Positions 46,445-55,545 of a DNA stretch of 64,000 nucleotides are shown here, in pieces. The first letter of the stretch is position 1. Every line of letters starts with the position of its first letter. Source of the DNA: Kofleriaceae bacterium (GTDB taxonomy: Bacteria; Myxococcota_A; Polyangia; Haliangiales; Haliangiaceae); contig JANXOP010000302.1 in assembly GCA_025357755.1 (NCBI GenBank), positions 1 to 64,000 on the forward strand, read 5' to 3'. A program made the position numbers and the translations under genes. Under the pieces are notes generated by a model that worked only from the letters and a program-made list of their open reading frames with translations, did no database searches and was not told the origin of the DNA.

Positions 46445-47209
46445 TTACATCACCGAAGGTGCGCCGCGACCCGGTCGAGCTGGATTCGCGATCCGCTCGG
46501 CGACGAACTGCTTCGCATCGCGGCACGCCACGACGAGGTCTCGGCCGAGTGCGAGGTACGCGGCGATCGCCGACGATAGCGCGCAGCCCGTGCCGTGCAC
46601 GTTCTCGGTCGCGAGCCGGGGGCCGCGAAACTCGTGGCGTGCATCGCCGTGGATCAGTACGTCGATCGCTTCCGCTCCGTCGAGATGACCGCCCTTGACG
46701 AGCACGGCGGTCTCGAGGCTGCGCGCGAGCGCTCGGCCTGCCGCTTCGGCGGATGCGAGATCGCGAACCGGCATCTGCGCGAGGAGCGCGAGCTCGCGTA
46801 CGTTCGGCGTGATCAGCGTGAGGTGCGGGCGCAACGCCGCGACCGCTTCGTCGAAGGACTCGTGAAACGCGTCGCCGAGCGTGGGGCCGCCGACCGGATC
46901 CCACACCACCGGTGCACCCGTCGCGTTCAGGGCCTCACCGATCGCTTTCGCGATCTGGAGCGAGCCGATCATGCCGAGCTTCACGGCGAGCATCTCGACA
47001 TCACCGAGCAAGGACGATAGCTGGTGACCGACGATCTCTGCATCGCACGGCGTGAACCCGCTGACGCCGGTCGTGTTCTGTACGGTGAGCGCGGTGACCA
47101 CGCCGTTCGGCCGGGCACCGAGATCCGAGATCACGCGCACATCCGCGATGACACCCGCGCCACCCGAGGGATCGAGCCCCGCGCAGATCAGGACGTCGGG
47201 CCTCATCAT
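46445..47209 (-). CDS. thiD: Hydroxymethylpyrimidine/phosphomethylpyrimidine kinase
   Basis: ThiD phosphorylates HMP and HMP-P in thiamin synthesis. The 254-aa ribokinase-fold protein has GLDPSGGAGVIADV (10-23), ALTVQNTTGV, PVVWDPVG and the anion-hole GTGCALSSAIAAYLA near the end with the catalytic Cys. ATG 47209 overlaps the TGA of the acyl-CoA dehydrogenase gene in ATGATGA, so the two genes are translationally coupled. No thiE, thiC or TPP riboswitch is visible near by. The pairing with a glutaryl-CoA-dehydrogenase-like enzyme is unexpected. Confidence 0.92.
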   Translation of the reverse strand: MMRPDVLICAGLDPSGGAGVIADVRVISDLGARPNGVVTALTVQNTTGVSGFTPCDAEIVGHQLSSLLGDVEMLAVKLGMIGSLQIAKAIGEALNATGAPVVWDPVGGPTLGDAFHESFDEAVAALRPHLTLITPNVRELALLAQMPVRDLASAEAAGRALARSLETAVLVKGGHLDGAEAIDVLIHGDARHEFRGPRLATENVHGTGCALSSAIAAYLALGRDLVVACRDAKQFVAERIANPARPGRGAPSVM

Positions 47210-48372
47210 CCGTCGAAGGCCGCGAGACCGGTCACATCTTGACCGACGACGAGCGTGTGGATGTCGTGCGTACCTTCGTACGTGTAGACCGATTCGAGGT
47301 TCAACATGTGACGACCACACTGGTACTCGTCGGTGATCCCGTTCGCGCCGAGGATATCGCGCGCATCGCGCGCGACATCGCGCGCCATCGAGACGCACGA
47401 GCGCTTCGCGAGCGAGATCTGGCCCGGCGTGATCGTGCCTGCCTCTTTGAGCTTGCCGAGCCGCCATGTGAGCAGCTGAGCTTGCGTGATCTTTTGAACC
47501 ATCTCGACGAGCTTGTGCTGGACGAGCTGATAGCCCGCGATCGGGCGGCTGAACTGCACGCGATCTTTGGCGTACGACAGCGCTTCGTCGTAGCAGGCCA
47601 TCGCCGCACCCACCGCGCCGTAGCAGATGCCGAACCGCGCTTGCGACAAGCACGACAGCGGCCCGCGCATGCCCGCGACATTCGGCAACAAGGCGTCTTC
47701 GCCGACGACGCACTCCTCGAGCACGAGCTCGCTCGTCACGCTCGCGCGCAGCGACCACTTGCCATCGATCTTGTGCGCGGTGAAGCCGGGGGTCGTGGTC
47801 GGCACGAGAAAGCCACGGACCTTGCCCTCGAGCTTGGCCCAGATCAGCGCCACGCCTGCGAGGTTGCCATTCGTGATCCAACGCTTCGTGCCGGTGATCG
47901 AGTAACCACCCGCCGTGCGCGTCGCGGTCGTCAGCATGCCATTCGGGTTCGAGCCAAAATCGGGCTCGGTCAAACCGAAGCAGCCGATCAGCGTGCCGGC
48001 CGCCATCGCGGGCAGATACTTCTGCTTTTGCTCCTCGGAGCCGTACGCCCAGATCGGGTACATCACGAGCGAGCTCTGCACGGAGACGAACGACCGAATA
48101 CCCGAGTCGCCGCGCTCGAGCTCCTGGCAGATCAAGCCGTACGAGCTCGGCGTCACCCCCGCGCAGCCATAGCCGGTCAGCGACGGACCGAGCAGGCCCA
48201 TCTCGCCGAACACCGGTACGAGCTCGTGCGGGAACGTCCCGGCGCTGAAGTGCTTGCCGATGCCCGGCATCACGCGCGAGCTGACGAGCTCTCGCACCGT
48301 GTCGCGAATGACCCGCTCCTCGTGCGTGTAGAGCTCGTCGAGGGCGTAGTAGTCGAGCGCCGCGTATGCCAT
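47206..48372 (-). CDS. Acyl-CoA dehydrogenase, glutaryl-CoA dehydrogenase-like
   Basis: The 388-aa FAD enzyme oxidises an acyl-CoA, probably glutaryl-CoA on the lysine/tryptophan path. Seen are RSFVSVQSSLVMYPI (the glutaryl-CoA dehydrogenase type opening of the active site), GCFGLTEPDFGSNP, the FAD segment ITGTKRWITNG, RVQFSRPIAGYQL and the catalytic Glu in TYEGTHDIHTL (near 366). The motif set is closer to GcdH than to short- or medium-chain enzymes. It is divergent from the lytic transglycosylase gene (81 bases apart) and coupled to thiD. Confidence 0.93.
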   Translation of the reverse strand: MAYAALDYYALDELYTHEERVIRDTVRELVSSRVMPGIGKHFSAGTFPHELVPVFGEMGLLGPSLTGYGCAGVTPSSYGLICQELERGDSGIRSFVSVQSSLVMYPIWAYGSEEQKQKYLPAMAAGTLIGCFGLTEPDFGSNPNGMLTTATRTAGGYSITGTKRWITNGNLAGVALIWAKLEGKVRGFLVPTTTPGFTAHKIDGKWSLRASVTSELVLEECVVGEDALLPNVAGMRGPLSCLSQARFGICYGAVGAAMACYDEALSYAKDRVQFSRPIAGYQLVQHKLVEMVQKITQAQLLTWRLGKLKEAGTITPGQISLAKRSCVSMARDVARDARDILGANGITDEYQCGRHMLNLESVYTYEGTHDIHTLVVGQDVTGLAAFDG

Positions 48373-48452
48373 CTCCGATCGATATACGACGAAAACTGGG
48401 GCTGCGGACCAGGTACGAAGCGAAACCTACATCGCGACGCTATACTCGGCAG

Positions 48453-50534
48453 GTGAAGCGGGTCGCGTTCGTGGTGATGATGGCGATGGCGCAGTCGGCC
48501 GGCGCCGCGCCCGAGAGAGCCGCGGCCAAGGCGCTCGGCGATGGCTTTCGCGCGTACGACACCGGCGACCTCGAGACCGCGCAGCGGATCAGCGACAAGC
48601 TCGACGCGCACCTCGCAAATCACGACTACGCGTTGTGGCTCGCCGGCATGGTCGCGCTCCGCCGCGGCGACGCGCCGGCCGCGAAGAAGGCGTTCTCCAG
48701 GCTCGGCAAGCTCGCGAGCTCGCGCTACGCGGCCCAGGTCCCTTGGCGGCTCGCCGATACCGCGTGGCTCGCCGGCGATCGCCAGACGGCGGTCGCGCAA
48801 TACACGCGCCTGCTCGCGGTGAGCAGTGCCGAGGACGCCGGCGATCTCGGGACTGCGATGTTCCGGATCGCGGAGGTCAAGCAGACCGCCGAGGCGTATC
48901 GCGCGCTCCTCATCGCACATCCTTCGCATCCGCTCGCCGACGAGGCCGAGGCGAAGATGCTCGCACTCGGCGGCGCGCCCCTTGGCCCTGCCGATCGGAT
49001 CGCGCGTGCCAAGCAGCTGACCGCCGCGCACCTTTGGGATCAAGCGATCGCGGAGCTCGCGTTGGTCCCGAAGGCCGGCCTTCCTCCCGGGCTCGGCGAT
49101 CAGCGCGACTACTGGACCGGCACCACGCTCTACGAGATGCGACGTCGCTACGGCGATGCTGGGAATCTCTTGTTGGCCGTGTATCCACGGCTCGGCGATG
49201 CCGCGGCCGAAGCGATGTTTCACGGTGCGCGCGCCCTCTCGCGCGCAGATCGCGATGACGAGGCGATCGCCTGGTATCACAAGGTCGTCGACGGATTTCC
49301 GGCCACCGCGTACGCGCAAGAGGCGCAGTTTCTCTCGGGCTGGCTCGAGTTCAACCGCGGTCACTTCAAGGCGGCGATCGCACCGCTCGAAGCCTCGCTC
49401 GCGAAGTATCCGCACTCCAAGTGGGTCGATGACTCGCTCTGGTTCCTCGGCATGTCGCACTACTTCCTCGGCGAGTGGGATGCCGCGCGCGTGCGCCTCG
49501 CGGCACTCGCCAAGTTGCGCGGCTCGCTCGAGGCAGGCAAAGGCAGCTACTGGCTCGCGCGCATCGATCAGCGCTTGAACCATCCCGAGGCGGCGATCGC
49601 GGGCTACGAGGACACGATCGCGAAGTATCCCTTCTCCTGGTACGCGCTCCTCTCGCACGCGCGGCTCGCCGCACTGAACGTGAAGCTCGGCCCGTTCGGC
49701 GAAGCCGACGCAAAGGCGCGCGGCCCGAAACTGTCGGCGAGCGTCGACGAGGCGCTGGCCAAGGACGAGCTGATCACGCGGGCGGACGAGCTCATCGCGG
49801 CAGGGCTCGGCATCGATGCCGGGTTCGAGCTCGCCCGCGGCGAGAAGGCCTTCCTCGGTCGCCACGACAAGTCCGCGGCGTTCGCGATGCTGCTCGATCG
49901 CTATCGCAAGGCAGGCAACTACAACCGGCCATGGATGCTCGCGGTGAGCTACTCGGGCTCGGCGCTCGATGGGCCGCCGGTGGATGATGCGCAGCGCTGG
50001 TGGGAGAATGCGTATCCGCGCGCGTATCGCTCGCTCGTCGAGAAGTACCAGACACTCGGCAACAACCCCGAGGGCTACCTCTATTCGATCATGCGCAAAG
50101 AGAGCGGCTTCGATCCGCACGATCTCTCGTATGCGGATGCGCAGGGCCTGTTGCAGATGATCCCGCCGACCACCCAGCGAGTCGTCAAGGCGCTCGGCAT
50201 TCCGTATGACGCGGGCAAGCTCTACGAGCCGGAGTTCAACGTGCGCACGGGCAGCTGGTACATCGGCCACCTGCTCGAGAAGTTCAAGATGCAGATTCCG
50301 GTCGGCGCGGGGTCGTTCAACTCTGGTCCCAAGCCGGTGATGAAGTGGCTCGAGACCAACGGTGACAAGGAGATGGACGAGCTCGTCGAGCTCGTCCCGT
50401 ACACCCAGACGCGCGAGTACATGAAGAAGGTGACGGAGAACTACGCGCGCTATCGCTATCTCTACGACCACGAGATCTACGAACAGCCGCTCACCGTCGA
50501 CAAGCACTACATCAAGGATCAGCTGACGTACTGA
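48453..50534 (+). CDS. slt: Soluble lytic murein transglycosylase (SLT-type)
   Basis: The 693-aa enzyme cleaves the glycan strand to 1,6-anhydro-MurNAc. From GTG 48453 it begins with a signal peptide (RVAFVVMMAMAQSAGAA), then a long doughnut of TPR-like helices (about 25-530, with ALWLAGMVALRRGDAPAAKKAFSRL), and an SLT domain with catalytic Glu550 in MRKESGFDPHDLSYADAQGLLQMIP. The longer frame from 48366 overlaps the divergent gene and is less likely. The architecture is that of Slt70. It is some 6 kb from an MpaA-like peptidase, so the region has some murein turnover genes, though not one operon. Confidence 0.93.
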   Translation: MKRVAFVVMMAMAQSAGAAPERAAAKALGDGFRAYDTGDLETAQRISDKLDAHLANHDYALWLAGMVALRRGDAPAAKKAFSRLGKLASSRYAAQVPWRLADTAWLAGDRQTAVAQYTRLLAVSSAEDAGDLGTAMFRIAEVKQTAEAYRALLIAHPSHPLADEAEAKMLALGGAPLGPADRIARAKQLTAAHLWDQAIAELALVPKAGLPPGLGDQRDYWTGTTLYEMRRRYGDAGNLLLAVYPRLGDAAAEAMFHGARALSRADRDDEAIAWYHKVVDGFPATAYAQEAQFLSGWLEFNRGHFKAAIAPLEASLAKYPHSKWVDDSLWFLGMSHYFLGEWDAARVRLAALAKLRGSLEAGKGSYWLARIDQRLNHPEAAIAGYEDTIAKYPFSWYALLSHARLAALNVKLGPFGEADAKARGPKLSASVDEALAKDELITRADELIAAGLGIDAGFELARGEKAFLGRHDKSAAFAMLLDRYRKAGNYNRPWMLAVSYSGSALDGPPVDDAQRWWENAYPRAYRSLVEKYQTLGNNPEGYLYSIMRKESGFDPHDLSYADAQGLLQMIPPTTQRVVKALGIPYDAGKLYEPEFNVRTGSWYIGHLLEKFKMQIPVGAGSFNSGPKPVMKWLETNGDKEMDELVELVPYTQTREYMKKVTENYARYRYLYDHEIYEQPLTVDKHYIKDQLTY

Positions 50535-50535
50535 T

Positions 50536-51213
50536 TCAGAAGTTTGCTCGGAGATGAAAGCCGAGCTGCGACAACGTCCACGCGCCCGGTTGTCCGCATG
50601 CCGGCTGCGTTCCGCTCCCGCTCAGCACCACGCTGTCGCCGGTGATCACGAGCGAGCCTTGCCAGCCTTCGTAGACCTGGCCGTCCACCAGCACCTGGCA
50701 GCTCTCGACGAGGGTCGTGCACGCGTAGCTGTCGCCCCCGCAGAGGTGCGCCTGAACCTCCCGCGTCACGGTCGGTTGGCTCGTGACGCCGTCGAGCGAG
50801 TGCGAGCTCGCTTGCATGACCGAGAGATCGAAGCGATAGCCCTGGTGCTTCGCGAGGCCGATCTTCTCGAATCGGGTCAACGTGATCTCGCCTCGCGCGC
50901 CGTCGAGCTCGTGGTGGCCGGCGATCCGCCATCGGCCTTTCGCATCCTGGAGAAATAGCGCGACCGATTGGAGCTCGTGATGACGCGCGTCCTTCGCCGC
51001 GATCGCGAAGAGCCGTGCGCCGTTCGGCTGATTCGCGGGGCCGGCGATCGAGCCGAGCTGCGTGCCGACGAGCAGGTGCTGATCCAAGCACGTGGTTAAC
51101 GCCGCCATGCTAGCCGGGCTGCCGCACGCGACGACGACGGGCGGCTCCATCATCACGACCTCGGCGTCAGCCGGTGCCGCGATCAGCGCGAGCGCGAGCG
51201 CGACGCTCTTCAC
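50536..51213 (-). CDS. Secreted protein, unknown
   Basis: From GTG 51213 the 225-aa product has a signal peptide (KSVALALALIAAPADAEV). The mature protein has Cys pairs (VVACGSPASMAALTTC, HLCGGDSYACTTLVESC) and strands such as GRWRIAGHHELDG and GSLVITGDSVVLSGSG, and ends with FHLRANF, which could be an outer-membrane insertion signature. No family recognised. The GTG overlaps the TGA of the upstream 70-aa gene (GTGA), so the pair is coupled. It is convergent with the transglycosylase gene (one base between). Confidence 0.72.
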   Translation of the reverse strand: MKSVALALALIAAPADAEVVMMEPPVVVACGSPASMAALTTCLDQHLLVGTQLGSIAGPANQPNGARLFAIAAKDARHHELQSVALFLQDAKGRWRIAGHHELDGARGEITLTRFEKIGLAKHQGYRFDLSVMQASSHSLDGVTSQPTVTREVQAHLCGGDSYACTTLVESCQVLVDGQVYEGWQGSLVITGDSVVLSGSGTQPACGQPGAWTLSQLGFHLRANF

Positions 51214-51422
51214 AGCGCCGTGATCTTGTCGACCGTGAACTGCGCACCCATCATGCCGAATGACATCGCGCTTTTGTCGATCTTGCCTTCGACCTCCGCG
51301 CTCATGCCGTCCTTCGCCGTACCGAGCGAACCACCGAGTTGGTACTGCTCGCCATCTTCGGAGACGAGGATCCACTGACCACCCTCGAGGTCGCTACGGC
51401 GAATGGTGCCCTTGAGCTTCAT
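51210..51422 (-). CDS. Small beta-strand protein (70 aa), DUF5818-like
   Basis: The protein begins KLKGTIRRSDLEGGQWILVSEDGEQYQLGG, a pattern of short strands seen in DUF5818-type domains, then EVEGKIDKSAMSFGMMGAQFTVDKI. It has no signal peptide and probably folds as a small beta barrel in the cytoplasm. It overlaps the following secreted-protein gene by four bases. The resemblance is from memory of the strand pattern and is not firm. Confidence 0.6.
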   Translation of the reverse strand: MKLKGTIRRSDLEGGQWILVSEDGEQYQLGGSLGTAKDGMSAEVEGKIDKSAMSFGMMGAQFTVDKITAL

Positions 51423-51454
51423 TCCCGAAACGATAGCCTACTTGGGCGGCGCAG

Positions 51455-53599
51455 CTACTGATCGGAGCCGGCGGCCGGAGCCGCGGGCTCTGCAGGCGCG
51501 GCCGGAGCGTCGCCAGAACCAGCGCTCTTCGGAGCCGTTTTCGGAGCTGCCTTCGGCGAAGCTGGCGAAGCTGCCGAAGCTGGACGCGGACGAGGCGCGG
51601 GCGTTGGACGAACCGCTGCGGGCGACGGAACGGCAGCATCCGAACCCGCCGCAGCAGAGCCCTCCGCGCCGGAACCTGACGAACCTGACGCGGAGCCCGC
51701 CGAACCGACACCCGAGCCGACCGGCACCGATGCATCCGAACCAGTACCCGCCGGCGGCGTCGTATCGACGCCACCGAAAGTCACTTCGGTACCTTCGTCG
51801 GCCGAATTTTGCGGGCACTCGATCGTGGTGCCCGATGCATCCGACGACGTGACGACACACGACAGCTTCGCGTTGTCCTTGGTCACGAGGATCACGCGAG
51901 CCTTGGGGCCCGCCGTTGGATCGGCCTTCTTGAAGGTGACGGTGCGGGTCGGCTCGCGCACGAGCATGCCGACTTCATCCGTCGGCGTGACCTTCGTACC
52001 GGTCTTCGCCTTCGCCGTGAACGTTCCGTTGGCGGGCGACTTGAGCTGGAGCTTGTCGAGCTCCGCCTTCTTCGAGACGATCTTCGCCTGCTTCTCGTCG
52101 AGACTCTTCTGGCGCTCGGCGACCTTGGTCTCGGCGCTGGTCTGCGCAGCCTTGTTGCCAGAGGCAATCGCGGCATCGCGCTCTTGCTGCGCCTTGAACA
52201 GCTCGGTCTTGACGCGTTGGTCGACGTCCTTCTCCATCGCGGACACTTCGGTATCGAGCGCCTTCGCGCCGGTGAAGCGCACGAGCGCATCGCCCTCTTT
52301 CACCTTCGCGTCGCTCGCCGCGATCATCTCGATCGTGCCGGCCGAGACCGGCTTGATGCTCTCGCTCGCCGGGGCGTTCGTCGCGAGCTTCTCGCTCTCG
52401 GGAGCGGGCGGCGGTGGTGGCTTCACGGGCTCCGTCTTCGGCGGCGGAGGCATGTTGTCGGTCTCGGGGGCGTGCGACGCGATCACGTTCTTGTAGACAA
52501 GGAACGCGATCACCGCGAGCACCACGACGACGAGGCCGACGAGCAGCGGCCGGCTGACCTTTTGCTCGGGAGCATTGGGCGCGGTCGGCTTGGCTTCGGC
52601 GGGCTTGGCCTCGACCGGCTTTGGCAGGGTCTTCGCAGCGGCCTTGGCCGCCTTGCCAGTTGCTGCGGTGTTGGCTGCCGCTGCCGTCGCTGCTTCGGCT
52701 GCCTTGGTTGCCTTGGTGGCTTCGGCTTCGGCCTTGGTCGCTTCGGCCTTCGCAGCCTTCGCCGCTTCGGTTGCAGCTTTTGCCTCGGCCGCCGCCTGCG
52801 TCTTCGCATCGACGACCGGCGCGCCCTTCGCCGGAGTCGGCGGCGGACGCTTCTGCTTCACAGCCGGTTTCTCTTCGGCTTGATCGAGCGCATTCTTCAG
52901 ATCTTCCGGAAGCTCGACGGCGTTCATCACCTTCGAGGCGCGAACAGCTTCCTTGACGTCGTTCGGACTGAGCTTGACCTGATCGCTCAGATCGACCGAG
53001 ACGTCGACGCGACCCGGAACACCGAGCGCGATGTCATCGGCCTTCGCCAGTGCAGGCGCGCGGGTGCCGGTGCTGACACCGACGCCGAGCTCGACGTTCG
53101 CCGCTGGCGCTTCCGCGATTGCAGAGGTCGGGGGCGTGGCGCCCGCATTGCCGAGCTCCATGTCCGGAACCGGTGTCTGCGCGCGCTTCTGACCGACGAC
53201 GACGCCGGCCTGGAGGTAATCATCTTCTTTGGTCGTCGCCGCGGGAGCCGACGGCGTGGTCGCGCCGGTGTCCCATAGCTTCGAGGCCGCGGGCTGCGTG
53301 GCAGCCGGACGAGCCTGCGCCGCTTCGCCGCTGTCGAGGAATTGGAGCGAGCCGAGCGTGGCGATCACGCTCTTCACTTCATTCGCGGTCGTAGCGAGCC
53401 CGAGCTCTTCTTGCGCCCAGCGCACGACGCCGGCGACATCGCGCTCGCCATCCATCGCGCAGGCGAGGGAGTACTCGACCTCGTAGAACCGATAGACAGC
53501 GTTGCTGTCCGGGTCCATCACGTCGATGAACTTGGTGTTGCCGTCTTCGATCGGCTCGGCAACGAGATCCTGTCGGAAGCGAGGACGCTCGAGCTGCAT
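51455..53599 (-). CDS. PqqD-like domain fused to an HlyD-like membrane protein
   Basis: The 714-aa protein directly follows mglA. N-terminal 95 residues look PqqD-like (YRFYEVEYSLACAMDGERDV, then VIATLGSLQFLD). A long Ala/Lys/Thr-rich stretch (about 265-345, KAEATKAEAEATKATKAA) and a membrane helix (LLVGLVVVVLAVIAFLVYKNV) lead into an HlyD/membrane-fusion-like part with lipoyl-like strands, a coiled coil (MEKDVDQRVKTELFKAQQERDAA, then KSLDEKQAKIVSKKAELDKLQ) and LKSPANGTFTAKAKTGTKV. The tail is Ala/Ser/Pro-rich. TTG 53608 is an alternative start overlapping mglA's stop (TTGA). A role linked to polarity is inference from position. Confidence 0.8.
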   Translation of the reverse strand: MQLERPRFRQDLVAEPIEDGNTKFIDVMDPDSNAVYRFYEVEYSLACAMDGERDVAGVVRWAQEELGLATTANEVKSVIATLGSLQFLDSGEAAQARPAATQPAASKLWDTGATTPSAPAATTKEDDYLQAGVVVGQKRAQTPVPDMELGNAGATPPTSAIAEAPAANVELGVGVSTGTRAPALAKADDIALGVPGRVDVSVDLSDQVKLSPNDVKEAVRASKVMNAVELPEDLKNALDQAEEKPAVKQKRPPPTPAKGAPVVDAKTQAAAEAKAATEAAKAAKAEATKAEAEATKATKAAEAATAAAANTAATGKAAKAAAKTLPKPVEAKPAEAKPTAPNAPEQKVSRPLLVGLVVVVLAVIAFLVYKNVIASHAPETDNMPPPPKTEPVKPPPPPAPESEKLATNAPASESIKPVSAGTIEMIAASDAKVKEGDALVRFTGAKALDTEVSAMEKDVDQRVKTELFKAQQERDAAIASGNKAAQTSAETKVAERQKSLDEKQAKIVSKKAELDKLQLKSPANGTFTAKAKTGTKVTPTDEVGMLVREPTRTVTFKKADPTAGPKARVILVTKDNAKLSCVVTSSDASGTTIECPQNSADEGTEVTFGGVDTTPPAGTGSDASVPVGSGVGSAGSASGSSGSGAEGSAAAGSDAAVPSPAAVRPTPAPRPRPASAASPASPKAAPKTAPKSAGSGDAPAAPAEPAAPAAGSDQ

Positions 53600-53604
53600 G
53601 CGAA

Positions 53605-54192
53605 TCAACCGCCCTTTCGAAGCTCGGTAAGGACGAGCTTCGCGACTGCCTTCAATGTATCGAACACGCCGATCCCCTTCGGGGCCACGGCCTCGAACGC
53701 GGGAACCTTCGTGGGGTTCAACGCTTCTTCGAGCTCGGCCATCGGGATGGCGTTCGGCAAGTCGCGCTTGTTGTACTGGACGACGTACGGGAGCTTGTCG
53801 AGGTCGTAGCCCTGCTCTTGCAGGTTCATGCGCAGGTTGTCGAGCGACTCGATGTTCGCTTCCATGCGCTCCATCTGCGAGTCGCCGACGTACACCACGC
53901 CGTCGACGCCCTTGAGGATCAGCTTACGACTCGCGTCGTAGAAGACCTGTCCGGGGACGGTGTAGAGGTGAAAGCGCGTCTTGAAGCCGCGAATCTCACC
54001 GAGCGAAAGCGGCAAGAAGTCGAAGAACAGCGTGCGCTCGGTCTCCGTGGCGAGCGAGATCATCTTGCCCTTCGCCTCGGGATTGGTCTTGTTATAGATG
54101 TACTGGAGATTCGTCGTCTTCCCGCACAAGCCGGGACCGTAGTAGACGATCTTGCAGTTGATCTCGCGCGAGCTGTAGTTGATGAAGCTCAT
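53605..54192 (-). CDS. mglA: MglA polarity/gliding GTPase
   Basis: MglA is a small Ras-like GTPase that marks the leading pole and drives gliding and type IV pilus polarity in Myxococcus. The 195-aa product has the P-loop [12 protein letters not shown] (19-30), the switch segment [15 protein letters not shown], the atypical [15 protein letters not shown] in place of DxxGQ, and the NKRD base-recognition motif (in YNKRDLP). Length equals that of M. xanthus MglA. mglB lies 6 bases upstream, as in other myxobacteria and Bdellovibrio. Presence does not prove gliding in this organism. Confidence 0.97.
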   Translation of the reverse strand: MSFINYSSREINCKIVYYGPGLCGKTTNLQYIYNKTNPEAKGKMISLATETERTLFFDFLPLSLGEIRGFKTRFHLYTVPGQVFYDASRKLILKGVDGVVYVGDSQMERMEANIESLDNLRMNLQEQGYDLDKLPYVVQYNKRDLPNAIPMAELEEALNPTKVPAFEAVAPKGIGVFDTLKAVAKLVLTELRKGG

Positions 54193-54198
54193 GGCGCG

Positions 54199-54678
54199 CT
54201 AATCGTTGAAGAGGTTATCGATGTCGTCGTCGGTAATCTCCGAGAACACCGAAGGTTGAGTACCCGATGCGGACTTCTTCATGAGCAGGTCGAGGATGGT
54301 CACGAGCTCCGCGGTGGCCTTGCGCACCCGCAGGCGTACGAGACCGAGCGAGCTGCGCTCGTCGAACAGCACGACCATGATCACGCGTTGACCAATGATC
54401 GAGATGTGGACGTTCGTCTTCTCGCCCTCGTGGAACTGCCCCGCGAACTCCTTCTCGGAGAGCAGCGACGCAATCGCTCCAGTGGCAGCGACGTTACCCG
54501 CGGTCAACGATGACAGCGACGTCACGTCGAGCTGTTCGACCTCACCGGCCTGCGCGAACGCTTGCCCGTTCTTGTCGATGACGAGGACGGCCCTCGCATT
54601 GGAGTCTCGGTGGAGGATTTCGCAGACATTGTTGATCTGCGCAAGCTCCTCCTCGTACATGACGAGCTGTTGAATCAT
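54199..54678 (-). CDS. mglB: MglB, GTPase-activating partner of MglA (Roadblock/LC7)
   Basis: MglB is the GAP and polarity partner of MglA at the lagging pole. The 159-aa protein begins MIQQLVMYEEELAQINNVC and has the Roadblock fold with VLVIDKNGQAFAQAGEVEQLD, SLSSLTAGNVAATGAIASLL, EFAGQFHEGEKTNVHISIIG, and ends with the acidic EITDDDIDNLF tail. Length equals M. xanthus MglB (159). I chose ATG 54678; 27 codons further upstream are open but unconserved. The 178-base gap up to recR probably carries the promoter. Confidence 0.96.
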   Translation of the reverse strand: MIQQLVMYEEELAQINNVCEILHRDSNARAVLVIDKNGQAFAQAGEVEQLDVTSLSSLTAGNVAATGAIASLLSEKEFAGQFHEGEKTNVHISIIGQRVIMVVLFDERSSLGLVRLRVRKATAELVTILDLLMKKSASGTQPSVFSEITDDDIDNLFND

Positions 54679-54856
54679 CGCGCTCTGGCTCCCAACAGAA
54701 TCCGGCGCAAGGTTTGGCCTTCTCGCGAAGGGTCCCCGACCGTCGAGCCACGGTAGCAACCCCCCCGATTTGCTTCAACTCTTGGGACCACTGATCGTCC
54801 ACGAAGCGTACGCGTGAACCGAAGCTGAAGCCGCTTACGTATGGCCGGACTCGGGC

Positions 54857-55447
54857 TTACATCGTCGCCCGGCCCGCGAGGGCTCGAGCGATGGTCGCTT
54901 GGTCCGAGTATTCGAGCTCGCCGCCGACGGGCAGCCCGGTCGCGATCCGGGACACCTTCACACCGAGCGGCTTGATTGCGCGCGCGACGTACATCGCGGT
55001 CGCTTCGCCATCGACGTTCGGACTGGTCGCGATGATGACCTCCCGAACCGGGGGAGCAAGGCGGCGGATCAGCTCGGCGACCCGGATGTCGTCGGGACCG
55101 ATGCCCTCGAGTGGCGAGAGCAGGCCGTGAAGCACGTGGTACCGCCCGCGAAAGTGGCCACCGCGATCGATCGCGATCAGGTCGGACGGCGTGGCGACGA
55201 CGCAGATCACCTCGTTCTCGCGCTGCGAATCGCTGCAGAGCGAGCATGGATCGGCCTCGGTCATGTTCATGCAGACCGAACAAAGCCGAATCTTGTCGGT
55301 GACATCGACCAGCGCCTGCGCGAGGTCGAGCGTGTTTTGGCGCTGGCCGCGGACCAGGTGAAACGCGAGCCGGGTGGCGGTCTTCTCGCCGATGCCGGGC
55401 AGGCGCGACAGCTCCTGCACCAGCCTGCGGATCGGGTCACCTGCCAT
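54857..55447 (-). CDS. recR: RecR recombination mediator
   Basis: RecR works with RecF/RecO in loading RecA at gaps. The 196-aa protein has the helix-hairpin-helix LSRLPGIGEKTATRLAFHL, a four-Cys zinc finger (CSVCMNMTEADPCSLC), the TOPRIM acidic strands in VICVVATPSDLIAIDRG and ATSPNVDGEATAMYV, and a C-terminal Walker-B-like segment (TGLPVGGELEYSD). It is downstream of ybaB and dnaX, the usual dnaX-ybaB-recR operon. The gap to ybaB is 98 bases. Confidence 0.97.
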   Translation of the reverse strand: MAGDPIRRLVQELSRLPGIGEKTATRLAFHLVRGQRQNTLDLAQALVDVTDKIRLCSVCMNMTEADPCSLCSDSQRENEVICVVATPSDLIAIDRGGHFRGRYHVLHGLLSPLEGIGPDDIRVAELIRRLAPPVREVIIATSPNVDGEATAMYVARAIKPLGVKVSRIATGLPVGGELEYSDQATIARALAGRATM

Positions 55448-55545
55448 CGAGCCGCGACTCTGACAGATTCACGGGGATCGGCCAAGGGCGGGATCGGCTC
55501 CGAACCGCCGGGCACGACCGAGCGCGACCGACCACGCTCGCCGCG

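Noticed and set aside
48270-50507. 745-codon frame antisense to the lytic transglycosylase
   Set aside because: Shadow of a real gene with a catalytic domain and signal peptide.
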